Shown here piece by piece: positions 25,850-34,688 of a stretch of 64,000 bases of DNA (within the stretch, counting starts at the first letter, position 1; the number at the start of each line of letters is the position of its first letter). This DNA is from an uncultured Bacteroidales bacterium. GTDB lineage: Bacteria > Bacteroidota > Bacteroidia > Bacteroidales > FEN-979. The notes under the pieces were generated by a model that saw nothing but the letters and a program-made list of their open reading frames with translations, had not been told where the DNA came from and did not search any database. The stretch lies in the NCBI GenBank assembly GCA_903959905.1, contig CAJBYO010000085.1:62001-126000 (forward strand), read 5' to 3'. A program made the translations under genes and the position numbers.

Positions 25850-27553
25850 CTATAACTTGTAATCGTTCACCTCTTTCGGGTGGCAGTTGTTGATGAAACT
25901 GACGGTAGCGACATTCTCTGCGCGGCCTTTGCGGATAAAGATGTCGGCACTCATGGTGTATTCATCGCTGCGGTTTGCATCATACAGCAACAGATAACCT
26001 ATCAGTACGTTACCTGCCATTTCAACCAGCCTGCGTGAGTGGAAATCAAAATACTCGTTGTCGTTGTATTCATTGATCTTCTCCACAGTCTTCGCGAACT
26101 GGTCGGTCATTTTTTCGAGCGAATTTTTGAGGTACTCCAGTTCGCGTTTTACAGGAAGCTCATTTCTTTCCCTCATGGCGGCAAGATAACCGCCATTTCC
26201 TACATAACGGATGGCAGCCACAACCTGCAGTTGTGATGTACCTTCATAGATCGTGGTGATACGGGCATCGCGGTAAATCCTTTCAATCGGGAAGTCTTTC
26301 ATGTAGCCGGTACCACCGAAAATCTGGATGGCATCATAGGAGATCTGGTTGCAGGCCTCACTTGAGTAGAGCTTCAGCAGTGGTGTGAACATATCTGCCA
26401 GTTTCTGGTAATACTTGGCTTCCTGGCGTTCATCTGCCTCCAGTTTCCGTTCCTTTGAGGCAAAACTGTAGCATTTGTACAGGTCAACGTAACGAGCGGT
26501 TTCGTATAGCAGCGAGCGCATCCCGTCAATTTTCACTTTCATGTTGGTTAACATCTCGTATATCGCAGGATACTTGATGATTGATTTCCCGAACTGTTCA
26601 CGCTCCGTTGCATATTTGTATGCTTCACGATAGGCGGCTTCTGCCAGTCCGACTGACTGTGAACCAACACCAAGGCGGGCAGAGTTCATCAGCGACATGA
26701 CATACTTGATCAGTCCGAGTTTGGTATCACCGATGAGTTTTGCAGGGGCATGGTGGAATACGAGTTCGCAGGTTGGCGATCCTTTAATTCCAAGCTTGTT
26801 CTCAATGCGCCTTACGGTCATGGCATTTTCCTTCCGGTCATAGATGAACAATGACAAGCCACGGGCATCGGAGGTTCCCTCTTCCGAGCGCGCCAGGACA
26901 AGCGAAATTTCCGCATCACCGTTGGTGATGAAACGCTTTACCCCGTCGAGACGCCAGCAGTGTTTATGGTTGTCGTAGGTGGCTTTCAGTTGTACTGCCT
27001 GCAGGTCGGAACCAGCATCAGGTTCGGTTAGATCCATGGCTGCCGTGGCTCCTTTGTGGAAACGGGGCAGGAATTCTGCTTTCAATTCATCGGAAGCAAA
27101 CTCCAGGATGGTTTCTGCACAGTCCTGCAGCCCCCAGATATTCGCAAAACCTGCATCGGCACGGGAAATGATTTCACCGGTCATTACATACGGAACGTGG
27201 GGCATATTTAACCCGTCGTATTCGCGAGGCAGGGTAAACCCAACCAACCCGGCTTTCACCAGGGCGTCGTGATTCTGCTGGGTTCCAGGGGCGTATTTTA
27301 CCTCGTTGTTCACCAGCTTCGGGCCATCCTTGTCAACTGATTCAGCATTGGGGCCAACAATTTCTCCACTGATCTCACCTATGATCTCCATGATTTTATC
27401 ATAGCTGTCGATGGCATCTTCGTAATCAAGCGGGGCATAATCGTATTTGTCTTTCTCTTTATAATCTGACTCCTTCAGTTTCACAATCTTCGCCATCAGC
27501 GGATGGGTAAGATGAAACCTGAGATGCGGATTGTCTGTATAGAAATTTTCCAT
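25850..27553 (-). CDS. Acyl-CoA dehydrogenase
   Basis: A 567-residue flavoenzyme that oxidises acyl-CoA and passes electrons to ETF. Signatures include DLTEPDAGSDLQA, GVKRFITNGD, ARLGVGSQSVGLAEAAYREA, YEREQFGK-like ATEREQFGKSI, QIFGGTGYMKDFPIERIYRDARITTIYEGTSQLQ with the catalytic-type Glu. It is longer than the usual 380 residues, as in the large Bacteroidota group with extended N- and C-termini. It is the third gene after etfB and etfA (8-base gap), so the operon is a fatty or branched acyl-CoA oxidation module. Chain specificity cannot be read. Confidence 0.93.
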   Translation of the reverse strand: MENFYTDNPHLRFHLTHPLMAKIVKLKESDYKEKDKYDYAPLDYEDAIDSYDKIMEIIGEISGEIVGPNAESVDKDGPKLVNNEVKYAPGTQQNHDALVKAGLVGFTLPREYDGLNMPHVPYVMTGEIISRADAGFANIWGLQDCAETILEFASDELKAEFLPRFHKGATAAMDLTEPDAGSDLQAVQLKATYDNHKHCWRLDGVKRFITNGDAEISLVLARSEEGTSDARGLSLFIYDRKENAMTVRRIENKLGIKGSPTCELVFHHAPAKLIGDTKLGLIKYVMSLMNSARLGVGSQSVGLAEAAYREAYKYATEREQFGKSIIKYPAIYEMLTNMKVKIDGMRSLLYETARYVDLYKCYSFASKERKLEADERQEAKYYQKLADMFTPLLKLYSSEACNQISYDAIQIFGGTGYMKDFPIERIYRDARITTIYEGTSQLQVVAAIRYVGNGGYLAAMRERNELPVKRELEYLKNSLEKMTDQFAKTVEKINEYNDNEYFDFHSRRLVEMAGNVLIGYLLLYDANRSDEYTMSADIFIRKGRAENVATVSFINNCHPKEVNDYKL

Positions 27554-27561
27554 GATGGTGC

Positions 27562-28584
27562 TTACTTCGAGTTTTTCTTGTAATATTTGATCATTTTGGG
27601 GATTACATCGGCCACACTTCCTGTGATGGTGTAATCGGCAATGTTGTTGATCGGCGCGTGGATATCGGTGTTGATGGAGATGATCTGCGCCGACTGGTCC
27701 ATGCCGGCGCGATGCTGCACTGCCCCTGAAATGCCGCAGGCTATATACAGTTTAGGCCTTACGGTTACGCCAGTCTGGCCAACCTGGCGCTCATGTTCAA
27801 CAAATCCTGCATCCACGGCGGCACGTGAAGCGCCTACCTGTGCACCCAGGATTTCTGCCAGGTCAAAAAGCAGCTGAAAGTTCTCCTTTGATCCTACTCC
27901 GTAGCCACCGGCAATGATCACCTGTGAATTCTTGATGTCAATCCTGCTCTTCTCCAGGTGGCGCTCAATAATGGTAACGGCGAAATCGTCGTCCTTCAGA
28001 ATGCTTTTGGCATCAATTTTATTAAGTTTACCCTTGTACTTCACAGAGTAAACCTCTTTCTTCATTACCCCTTCACGCACGGTGGCCATCTGCGGCCTGG
28101 TTTCAGGGTTGATGATGGTGGCGATGATGTTGCCGCCAAAGGCAGGCCTGATCTGGTATAAGAGATTTTTGTATTCGGTCTGGGTTTTGTTTTCAAAATG
28201 GTCGCCGATCTCAAGGCTGGTACAGTCGGCGGTGAGTCCGCAGCGGAGTGCTGATGCCACACGCGGGGCCAGGTCGCGGCCAATGCTGGTGGCTCCAAAA
28301 AGCACTATCTCCGGCCGTTCTTTTTTGAAAAGGTCAATAATGACGGCAGTGTGCGGAAGTGTTGTATATGGGAATAACTTTTCATCGTCGGCGTAGTGGA
28401 TCACATCCACGCCAAACGGATAAAGCAGTGCTTCCGGTTTGACAACCTTATGCCCGATTACAACGGCCTCCAGTTTTACTTTCAGGTCGTCGGCCAGCTT
28501 TCTGCCTTTCGACAGCAGTTCAAGGCTTACATCGGCAATGGACCGTTCTTCGGTTACTTCGCAATAAACAAAAATATTGTTCAC
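27562..28584 (-). CDS. etfA: Electron transfer flavoprotein alpha subunit
   Basis: A 340-residue ETF alpha chain. The N-terminal domain carries ATSIGRDLAPRVA and TADCTSLEI. The C-terminal FAD domain has VIIAGGYGVGSKENFQLL, VGASRAAVDAGFVEHERQVGQTG, PKLYIACGISGAVQHRAGM and SINTDIHAPINNIADY, which are the family FAD-binding signatures. It accepts electrons from the dehydrogenase encoded 8 bases downstream and passes them to ETF:quinone reductase. The gene lies 33 bases after etfB. Confidence 0.95.
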   Translation of the reverse strand: MNNIFVYCEVTEERSIADVSLELLSKGRKLADDLKVKLEAVVIGHKVVKPEALLYPFGVDVIHYADDEKLFPYTTLPHTAVIIDLFKKERPEIVLFGATSIGRDLAPRVASALRCGLTADCTSLEIGDHFENKTQTEYKNLLYQIRPAFGGNIIATIINPETRPQMATVREGVMKKEVYSVKYKGKLNKIDAKSILKDDDFAVTIIERHLEKSRIDIKNSQVIIAGGYGVGSKENFQLLFDLAEILGAQVGASRAAVDAGFVEHERQVGQTGVTVRPKLYIACGISGAVQHRAGMDQSAQIISINTDIHAPINNIADYTITGSVADVIPKMIKYYKKNSK

Positions 28585-28617
28585 AGGATTCTGATTTTTT
28601 ATGATAAATCTGAGATA

Positions 28618-29490
28618 CTACCCGATGATGTGGCTGCTGATGAGTGTTTGCATCAGTTTTTCAATGTCCTTGTCGGAGTTGCTCAGGACCTTTGATTCCT
28701 TGTGCTGGAATACCACATTTTCAATCTTTTTCACCTTGGTTGGTGATCCAGACAATCCGAGGCTTTCGGTTTCTGCCTTCAGGTCTTCGGCCGACCATTC
28801 CTCGATGAGCAGGTAAGGCCGTTCGTTGTAGAGTTCGGTGTAGTCTTTGGTTTCATTCTGCAGTTCGGTCACGGTACGGGCATGTTTGTATTTCATGAGC
28901 CGTTTCCCGATCCGCTGGCGGCAATGGGGTGCTGAATTGTTTACTGTGATGAGTGCCGGAAGTGTCGAATTGACCACTTCCACTCCCCTTTCAAGCCTTC
29001 GCTTGACAATAATTTTCTTGGCGTCAAGCGAAAGAATCTCTTCTGCATAAGTTATCTGGGGAATACCCAGTTTCTCTGCCGTTTGCGGGCCGACCTGCGC
29101 GGTGTCGCCATCAATGGCCTGTCGCCCGGATATCACCAGGTGATACGGGGCCAGTTTTTTCACTGCCAGCGATAACGCATATGATGTGGCCAGCGTGTCG
29201 GAACCGGCAAACTTGCGGTCGGTGATCAGGAAGCCCTGGTCGGCACCACGGTACATCGCTTCGCGGATGATCTCAGCTGCACGCGTGGGGCCCATGGTGA
29301 GCAGGATCACTTCGGCATAGGGAATTTTATCTTTGATGCTCAGTGCCTGCTCCAGTGCATGAAGATCCTCGGGGTTGAAGATGGCGGGTAAAGCGGCCCT
29401 GTTGACGGTGCCATCTGCTTTCATGGCATCCTTTCCAACATTCCTTGTATCAGGCACCTGCTTGGCAAGAACTATTATTCTGAATCGCAT
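28618..29490 (-). CDS. etfB: Electron transfer flavoprotein beta subunit
   Basis: A 290-residue ETF beta chain with LAKQVPDTRNV at the N-terminus, ALEQALSIKD, SGRQAIDGDTAQVGPQTAEKLGIPQITYAEEI and the VKRRLERGVEVVNSTLPALITV stretch that is the ETF beta signature. First gene of the etfB-etfA-acyl-CoA dehydrogenase operon. A -7 box lies at 29556-29563, about 66 bases upstream. Confidence 0.95.
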   Translation of the reverse strand: MRFRIIVLAKQVPDTRNVGKDAMKADGTVNRAALPAIFNPEDLHALEQALSIKDKIPYAEVILLTMGPTRAAEIIREAMYRGADQGFLITDRKFAGSDTLATSYALSLAVKKLAPYHLVISGRQAIDGDTAQVGPQTAEKLGIPQITYAEEILSLDAKKIIVKRRLERGVEVVNSTLPALITVNNSAPHCRQRIGKRLMKYKHARTVTELQNETKDYTELYNERPYLLIEEWSAEDLKAETESLGLSGSPTKVKKIENVVFQHKESKVLSNSDKDIEKLMQTLISSHIIG

Positions 29491-29971
29491 ATTGATTAAA
29501 CCAGGTTACTATTAGGTACGGATTAATTCTCGTTTCTGATTTCAGATCAGGGCGGCAAAATTACAATTTTAGGTTATACAAACAAGGGAAAAATTCACAA
29601 TTACCATATTGTCAGTATATTAAGTATGTCACAAGTGACATATTTGACAATGATCACTGCATGTTTAATTGATTTTTTACAGGCATATCTAATCTGCTTC
29701 TTCAAAGATTCATATTCAAACGAAAATAAACCACAAAGGCGGCAAAGGATACACAAAGGCGCGCTTATGTCAGACTCAGGGAGCATTTCTTCGTGTGGCT
29801 TTGCGACGTACTTTTTAACGCGTAAGTAAGATCAAATCAACATCAATGCAGCAAGCATACACAATAAATCATCATAGTTGCAGAAATGAATCACATAGAA
29901 ACTTAGAGAAAACTTAGAGAAATAGCATTGGAACTTAGAAAAGACTTAGGGGAAACGGTACATTACTGGCT
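29491..29971. other. Intergenic, 481 bp: etfB promoter and repeats
   Basis: It holds the etfB promoter at 29556-29563, a dispersed repeat at 29731-29766 (CCACAAAGGCGGCAAAGG type) and tandem-like ACTTAGAGAAA/ACTTAGAAAAG units at about 29895-29952. The short open frames on both strands have no coding signature. Confidence 0.6.
29556..29563 (-). promoter_or_regulatory. -7 promoter element of the etfB-etfA-acd operon
   Basis: The minus strand reads TAATTTTG (TAnnTTTG), 65 bases before the etfB ATG. Confidence 0.5.
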
Positions 29972-30544
29972 CTAGCCAAATAAGCGGTACTCTTTTTCAG
30001 TGATATTGCCGGGAATATCGCGGACACAGACCTGGCAAATGACTCCGGGCATTACAGAAGATGCCCGGGTGATCTCGCAGACATAGTTTCCTGATATATT
30101 CATGGGGAGGGTCTCACAGGATTCTAAAACCTGCCCGTCGGGTGCTATCAGGCTCAAACCTACGCCGGAAACATTAAATTTGTCGTACGCCCGGACCAGG
30201 ATTGAAGTGATGCCGCCGGTAATGTTTGAGTCAACCCGGATCTCATGAATTGACGGCGCACTCATGAAATCCATGATGGCCAGCTGATAAATGCCTACGT
30301 GTTTGAATTTCCTTTTCCACCTTTTTTTAAAGACAGCGTAAAAAGCCGTACGTGTTGGATCGGCAACAACCTTCCGTCCATACTCCTTTGCCTGTTCAAA
30401 CTTTGAAAGGTGGTTACTCTGTTTTACAGACCTCAGTCGCTTTGACGGCTTAGCCGGCATGATAACAGCTTCACACTGAATATTCTTTTTAACAAGTTTC
30501 CCGGGGATGGTCAGGGTGATCAGTTTTTTAGTGCTGCGTGGCAT
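29972..30544 (-). CDS. Hypothetical protein
   Basis: The start at 30544 (MPRSTKKL) gives about 190 residues; the frame can also start at 30577. The first 80 residues are strongly basic (KPSKRLRSVKQ, FKKRWKRKF). The second half (about 95-190) looks like a beta-sandwich, with SILVRAYDKFNVSGVGLSLIAPDG and a cysteine-containing end (VICQVCVRDIPGN), similar in style to Ig-like domains. No signal peptide, so probably cytosolic. Not recognised as a named family. It is isolated, between repeat-rich spacers. Confidence 0.55.
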   Translation of the reverse strand: MPRSTKKLITLTIPGKLVKKNIQCEAVIMPAKPSKRLRSVKQSNHLSKFEQAKEYGRKVVADPTRTAFYAVFKKRWKRKFKHVGIYQLAIMDFMSAPSIHEIRVDSNITGGITSILVRAYDKFNVSGVGLSLIAPDGQVLESCETLPMNISGNYVCEITRASSVMPGVICQVCVRDIPGNITEKEYRLFG

Positions 30545-30616
30545 AGGCGTTTTATTGCTTAATCGGAATTTTGGCAAAAGGTAATACGTGAAAAAGGTTT
30601 TTTTTCAACTTGCAGG

Positions 30617-30832
30617 GCAAGGCCACACCTTGTTCAGGCCACGCCTTGTTCAGGCCACGCCATGTTCAGGCCACGCCATGTTCAGGCCACGCCTTGTTCA
30701 GGCCATGCCTTGTTCAGGCCATGCCATGTTCAGGCCACGCCTTGTTCAGGCCACACCTTGTTCAGGCCACGCCATGTTCAGGCCACGCCATGTTCAGGCC
30801 ACGCCATGTTCAGGCCACGCCATGGCGTGGCT
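30617..30832. repeat. 16-bp tandem repeat array (about 13 units) ending in a perfect palindrome
   Basis: Twelve head-to-tail units of TTCAGGCCACGCCATG (variants with TTG or ATG ends and CACGCC, CATGCC or CACACC cores) run from 30633 to 30824, with a degraded first unit from 30617. The last unit runs into CCACGCCATGGCGTGG (30815-30830), a perfect 16-base palindrome. The period of 16 keeps all three frames open in part, so the translated Cys/His-rich open frames are by-products. It is GC-rich unlike the flanks. Confidence 0.9.
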
Positions 30833-30850
30833 CTACTCATATAAATAATT

Positions 30851-30917
30851 GCGCACCTACGGCGCGCTAATGCGGGTTGGGGCATGCGGGCAACCGGAAT
30901 TCGGCTCCTACGGAGCC
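30851..30917. repeat. Cluster of short GC-rich hairpins
   Basis: GCGCACC-TAC-GGCGCGC (30851-30867, one mismatch) and GGCTCC-TAC-GGAGCC (30903-30917, perfect) form stems with the same three-base loop; a third weaker stem lies between them. The shape recalls the CTGGCTGC-GAT-GCAGCCAG hairpin at 37664-37682. Confidence 0.6.
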
Positions 30918-31014
30918 CGGGAAGATTGTTTGGTAACCGCCTTCTTCTTTTCTGGAACGAGGAACATAAAACTGACTGCTACAATTTCTTCAAGTCAAAA
31001 ACTATGTATGTTTT

Positions 31015-31050
31015 TACCTTTGTGCCCTATATGCCTATGTGGTTAAAAAA
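31015..31050 (+). promoter_or_regulatory. -7 box of the PD40 lipoprotein gene inside a dispersed repeat
   Basis: TACCTTTG (31015-31022) lies 55 bases before the ATG at 31077. Bases 31017-31050 are an inverted copy of the repeat at 25776-25810, so part of the promoter is repeat-derived. Confidence 0.45.
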
Positions 31051-31076
31051 CACAAGTCCCTAATCTATTCCAAGAT

Positions 31077-32111
31077 ATGCTCCATCTCCCTGCCAACCTC
31101 ACCCGTCAATCTCTCAAATTATCGCTGTACCTGTTTTTATTCCTGCTGATCTCCTGCGACAAAAATCCGGGCGGGTACAAATATCAACAGGGCCATTTAC
31201 CTTCATCCCCGGTTAATCTTGAAGCGTTCAATACAATGTATGACGACTATAACTCAACAGCCCCAAGCCTTGGCAGACTAATCCCCTTCTGCTTCTCCAC
31301 CAACCGAAACAGCAGCGGGGCAGATTTTGATGTGATCTATCAGCCCATGAACGTCAATTTCGATAAAACAAGCGGCGTTTTAACCGTCATCAACGAATAT
31401 GCAAACTGGATCACCTATGCCGATACCTACCAGGTGCTTGTACAATGTGTTAAAAAAGTCAACACCACAGGAAATGAACTGGGCCCCGAACTGGTCACCG
31501 AGTTTGATTTCAACAAGTTTTATTTCACCCTGATGTATGCATCCGACTTCAGCGGCAATTTTCAGATCAACTTCACTTCCAACAAGAGCAACCCTGAATT
31601 TTCCACCATCAGGCCGGTGACCTTTCTGAATTCACCTTTTGACGATCTTTATCCCACTTTTAGTACCACGAAAACCCGGATCTATTTTTGCTCAAACCGG
31701 GAGGATGCACAATTTGACATCTATTATGCAGAAATTCCCAATGCTGCAGCCAATCCGGAATTGATCCTGGCTGATACGAGCCAGCATACTGTTGGCAAAG
31801 ACACGGTCCTTTCCAGCAACTATAACGACAAATGCCCCTTTATCTATAACAACTTCATGGTTTTCACCTCAGACCGGCCCGGCGGTTTTGGCGGATTCGA
31901 CTTGTATTACGCAAGGTTTGAGAATAACAGCTGGAGCAGCCCTGTGAATCTTGGTTCAACCATCAACAGTGAATTTGATGAGTATCGCCCCATCCTGATG
32001 GAAGAGGGCGTAAGTGCAACTGAAACGATGATGGTGTTTTCATCAAACCGTACCGGGGGAAAGGGAGGTTTTGACCTGTATTTTGTGGGGGTGAAGCTGG
32101 AATCTCAGTAA
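31077..32111 (+). CDS. PD40 beta-propeller lipoprotein
   Basis: A 344-residue lipoprotein (FLLISCDK lipobox, Cys near residue 26). The mature part contains PD40/TolB-like blades: SNREDAQFDIYYAEI, FTSDRPGGFGGFDLYYARF and FSSNRTGGKGGFDLYFVGV, i.e. repeated SxDRxGGxGGFDLY motifs. Such Bacteroidota lipoproteins are outer-membrane or periplasmic and often bind other envelope components. It converges on the ArsP-like gene, overlapping its 3' end by seven bases. Specific role unknown. Confidence 0.78.
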   Translation: MLHLPANLTRQSLKLSLYLFLFLLISCDKNPGGYKYQQGHLPSSPVNLEAFNTMYDDYNSTAPSLGRLIPFCFSTNRNSSGADFDVIYQPMNVNFDKTSGVLTVINEYANWITYADTYQVLVQCVKKVNTTGNELGPELVTEFDFNKFYFTLMYASDFSGNFQINFTSNKSNPEFSTIRPVTFLNSPFDDLYPTFSTTKTRIYFCSNREDAQFDIYYAEIPNAAANPELILADTSQHTVGKDTVLSSNYNDKCPFIYNNFMVFTSDRPGGFGGFDLYYARFENNSWSSPVNLGSTINSEFDEYRPILMEEGVSATETMMVFSSNRTGGKGGFDLYFVGVKLESQ

Positions 32112-33136
32112 ATCACATTGAACAGGTAGCCCACCAGCACGATCCCCAGCGAAACCACACCGACAAAGGTGAAGATCAGCTGCAGTTTGAGCACTTTCCG
32201 CAGGATGATCATTTCGGGAAGGGAGAGGCCGATCACCGACATCATGAATGCGAGGGCAGTTCCCAGCGGAACCCCTTTTTCAATCAGCACGCTCACGATC
32301 GGGATGATGCCGGCGGCATTGGAATACAACGGAACGCCGATCAGGATGGACAACGGAACCGAGTACCATGATGATTTCCCCATCAGTCCGGCCATGAAGT
32401 TCTCAGGAACGTAGCCATGAACCGCTGCGCCAACACCTATCCCGATGATGATGTAAATCCAGACTTTCCCAACGATTTCCCGGACAGCACTGTACCCCGA
32501 CTGAATCCTGTCGCTGAAATCGCGACTCACTTCTTCTCCATCGCCATGCACAGCTTGTATTTCATAGACCCAGCTTTCAACATATTTTTCCATTTTGAGC
32601 CGGCCGATCACCCATCCGGCAGAGATGGCAATGAACAGACCGGTGGCCACGTAGATGGCGGCAACCTTCCAGCCGAACAACCCGAACAGCAGGACCACCG
32701 CCACCTCGTTGATCATCGGTGCCGCAATCAGGAAAGAAAAGGTGACTCCCAACGGCACACCGGACTCAACAAATCCGAGAAACAACGGTATGGCTGAGCA
32801 GGAACAGAATGGTGTGACAATGCCAAGCAGGGAAGCCATTACATTCCCGGCAAACAATGACCTTCCTTCCAGTGCCTTCCTGGTCCGCTCTGCTGTAAAG
32901 AAACTCCGGATGATGCCAACAAAGAAGATGATCAGGACAAGCAGCAGAAGAACCTTGGGGACTTCAAAAACAAAAAAACGGAGGGCATCCGTAATATGTT
33001 TGCCGCCTTCCATTTTGAAAACGTCATCAATAAACCAGTTGGCAGCTGATTGCAGGTTGAAATAGATCAGTATCCACACGCTGAGCAGGAGGAATGGCAA
33101 GAGCCATCTGAAGGAGTTCATTTTTAGCAAGTTCAC
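32105..33136 (-). CDS. ArsP-like permease (DUF318/PF03773 type)
   Basis: A 343-residue polytopic membrane permease. The PFCSCSAIPLF motif and the second-half repeat GVPLYSNAAGIIPIVSVLIEKGVPLG mark the ArsP_1 family, whose studied members export trivalent organoarsenicals such as methylarsenite and roxarsone forms. The start is GTG at 33136 in a GTGA overlap with the rhodanese gene; an ATG at 33121 is also possible. It is the last gene of the arsR operon, divergent from an ArsM-like methyltransferase whose product it could export. Substrate is inferred. Confidence 0.82.
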   Translation of the reverse strand: MNLLKMNSFRWLLPFLLLSVWILIYFNLQSAANWFIDDVFKMEGGKHITDALRFFVFEVPKVLLLLVLIIFFVGIIRSFFTAERTRKALEGRSLFAGNVMASLLGIVTPFCSCSAIPLFLGFVESGVPLGVTFSFLIAAPMINEVAVVLLFGLFGWKVAAIYVATGLFIAISAGWVIGRLKMEKYVESWVYEIQAVHGDGEEVSRDFSDRIQSGYSAVREIVGKVWIYIIIGIGVGAAVHGYVPENFMAGLMGKSSWYSVPLSILIGVPLYSNAAGIIPIVSVLIEKGVPLGTALAFMMSVIGLSLPEMIILRKVLKLQLIFTFVGVVSLGIVLVGYLFNVIY

Positions 33137-33552
33137 TTCTTTTTATTCCTTGGCCGCAACTGGCACATGCACGATCCTGAGAGTTGCTCGGTATGATCAA
33201 TGATCAGCGGCAACCCGTCCCTTTCCCATTCCACCAGTCCCCCTGCAAGGTTGGCTATCCGGTCACCCAGACCTTTAGCCATCAGCAACCTTACCGCTTC
33301 TTTACTGTGTATTCCAGACGAATCTGCAAAGATCATTGGTGTTTCAGGTGGCAGGTTGGGAACAGATTCCTCCAATATGCTCAAAGGGCAATAGATCACC
33401 TCCGGAACATCCATCATCTTGAACCGGTTCATATACTCTTCACGAACGTCGATCATGATGGCGCCATTCCTGCAAACGGCCTGCGCCTGTCGCGGTGTCA
33501 GGTTTAACATGCCGCCACTTTCGAAACCAGTATGTTGAAATATTGCATCCAC
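33133..33552 (-). CDS. Rhodanese-fold protein lacking the catalytic cysteine
   Basis: A GTG at 33552, two bases after the upstream stop, gives 139 residues (an ATG at 33510 would give 125). The rhodanese fold is clear: LTPRQAQAVCRNGAIMIDVREEYM, VIYCPLS and the AGGLVEWERDGLPLI end. The active-site loop, normally CxxGxRS, reads DSSGIHS, so the sulfur-carrying Cys is replaced by Asp. Cysteines occur instead in the C-terminal tail (SGSCMCQLRP). It is probably not a sulfurtransferase in the usual way and may be a binding or scaffold domain. In the arsR operon between two permeases. Confidence 0.75.
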   Translation of the reverse strand: MDAIFQHTGFESGGMLNLTPRQAQAVCRNGAIMIDVREEYMNRFKMMDVPEVIYCPLSILEESVPNLPPETPMIFADSSGIHSKEAVRLLMAKGLGDRIANLAGGLVEWERDGLPLIIDHTEQLSGSCMCQLRPRNKKK

Positions 33553-33554
33553 TT

Positions 33555-34253
33555 TTAGAGGTAGAAAGTATAAATATAATACAGGCCCACCAGGATAAAA
33601 AGCACGGCCACCACCCTTCGGAACCACAATTCAAATGTTTTGATCTGGTTGTAGAGTTTCCCCACATTGCCCACTGCATAGGCAAGGAGCCAGGCAAAGA
33701 TGATGACAGGAAGCCCGGTGGCAATGGCGAATACGACAGGTAAATAGAGGCCGCTCACACTGGTTATTGTTATCGGGATCAGCATGGCGAAGTACAACAC
33801 CCCGCTGTAGGGGCAAAAGGCCATGGCAAAAATCATTCCCAGTAAAAGGGTTCCCCAGTAACTGCGTTTGCTCTTCTCTCCCATCCTTTCTGTCAGGTTT
33901 GAAAAACCGGGGAAGGGAATCCTGACAAAGTCCAGCATCAAAATGCCTATGACAATCAGCAACGGTCCCAACACCTTCTCGCCCCATCCCTGGAATAACA
34001 TGGTTACATGCATTTTGCTTGCACCAAAAAACAGGATCACACCCAGCCCGGTATAGGAAACAGCCCGGCCAAGGGTATATACAAGCCCTTTAATAAAAAC
34101 CCGCCTCCGGTTTTCAATATCCCGGCTGATAAAGCCGATGGCCGATATGTTTGTTGCCAGCGGGCACGGACTGATGGCCGTCATTAAACCCAGTATAAAT
34201 GCCGTAAGCGCAGCATACTGCGAATTCTCCAATATAGTTTGTAACCACCCCAT
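33555..34253 (-). CDS. ArsG/CcdA-type membrane permease
   Basis: A 232-residue six-helix membrane protein of the DsbD/CcdA type (SPCPLATNIS and FCPYSGVLYF, each with a Cys-Pro pair at a half-repeat). NCBI-type names for this Bacteroidota group refer to ArsG-like aminobenzylarsenical or organoarsenical efflux. The CcdA relatives move electrons across the membrane to periplasmic thioredoxin-like proteins, and the next upstream gene encodes an exported thioredoxin-fold protein with CTTC. Either reductant transfer or metalloid export is possible. Operon context: arsR cluster, 31 bases after the Trx-fold gene. Confidence 0.7.
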   Translation of the reverse strand: MGWLQTILENSQYAALTAFILGLMTAISPCPLATNISAIGFISRDIENRRRVFIKGLVYTLGRAVSYTGLGVILFFGASKMHVTMLFQGWGEKVLGPLLIVIGILMLDFVRIPFPGFSNLTERMGEKSKRSYWGTLLLGMIFAMAFCPYSGVLYFAMLIPITITSVSGLYLPVVFAIATGLPVIIFAWLLAYAVGNVGKLYNQIKTFELWFRRVVAVLFILVGLYYIYTFYL

Positions 34254-34284
34254 AGTTCTACTTTTTCGCTACTTTACAACTTCG

Positions 34285-34680
34285 CTATTTCATAAACCCA
34301 TCCACCGCCTTCTTAATCTCCCCCTTCAGCTTCTCCGGACTGTCGTTTGCATACAAGAATCCTTTGTCGGTGAGGTCGGCACGCTTGCCGCCTGAAATGA
34401 CGATCAGGGTTTGCCCTTCAATTTTATATTTCGCTCCGATGGCCTCCCCGGTTTTCTCATCCAGGTTGATACTTTGAAATGAGACCTGGCCGTTCTTCAC
34501 CTGGGTCGGATACAATGTTTCCACAGCCTTTTTGGATACATTTTCAACATTCTGGCATGTTGTGCAGCGCCGTGTGAAATGGAAATAAAACACTTCAATT
34601 TTTGCCGGTGCGGCTGGATTGACTGCGAACATGCTTGAAACAATAACCGCAGTGAATAAAAACAACAGTTTCTTTTTCAT
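34285..34680 (-). CDS. Exported thioredoxin-fold protein (CTTC motif)
   Basis: A 131-residue protein with a signal peptide (about 1-25, SSMFAVNPAA). The mature part has a thioredoxin-like fold with FTRRCTTCQNVE (C-x2-C) and ISGGKRADL (cis-Pro side is not obvious). It is often named nitrophenol/thioredoxin-like in similar operons. The neighbour is a CcdA-type permease, so it probably receives electrons from the cytosol and works on thiols or metalloids outside. Lies 8 bases after the small redox-disulfide gene. Confidence 0.65.
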   Translation of the reverse strand: MKKKLLFLFTAVIVSSMFAVNPAAPAKIEVFYFHFTRRCTTCQNVENVSKKAVETLYPTQVKNGQVSFQSINLDEKTGEAIGAKYKIEGQTLIVISGGKRADLTDKGFLYANDSPEKLKGEIKKAVDGFMK

Positions 34681-34688
34681 ATCATTCG

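Noticed and set aside
30617-30832. CRISPR array
   Set aside because: The units are head-to-tail with no unique spacers and there are no cas genes in the window.
30588-30870. Three overlapping open frames encoding Cys/His-rich repeats (for example CSGHAMFRP)
   Set aside because: They come from the 16-bp tandem repeat; the period opens all three frames and there is no start context or domain support.
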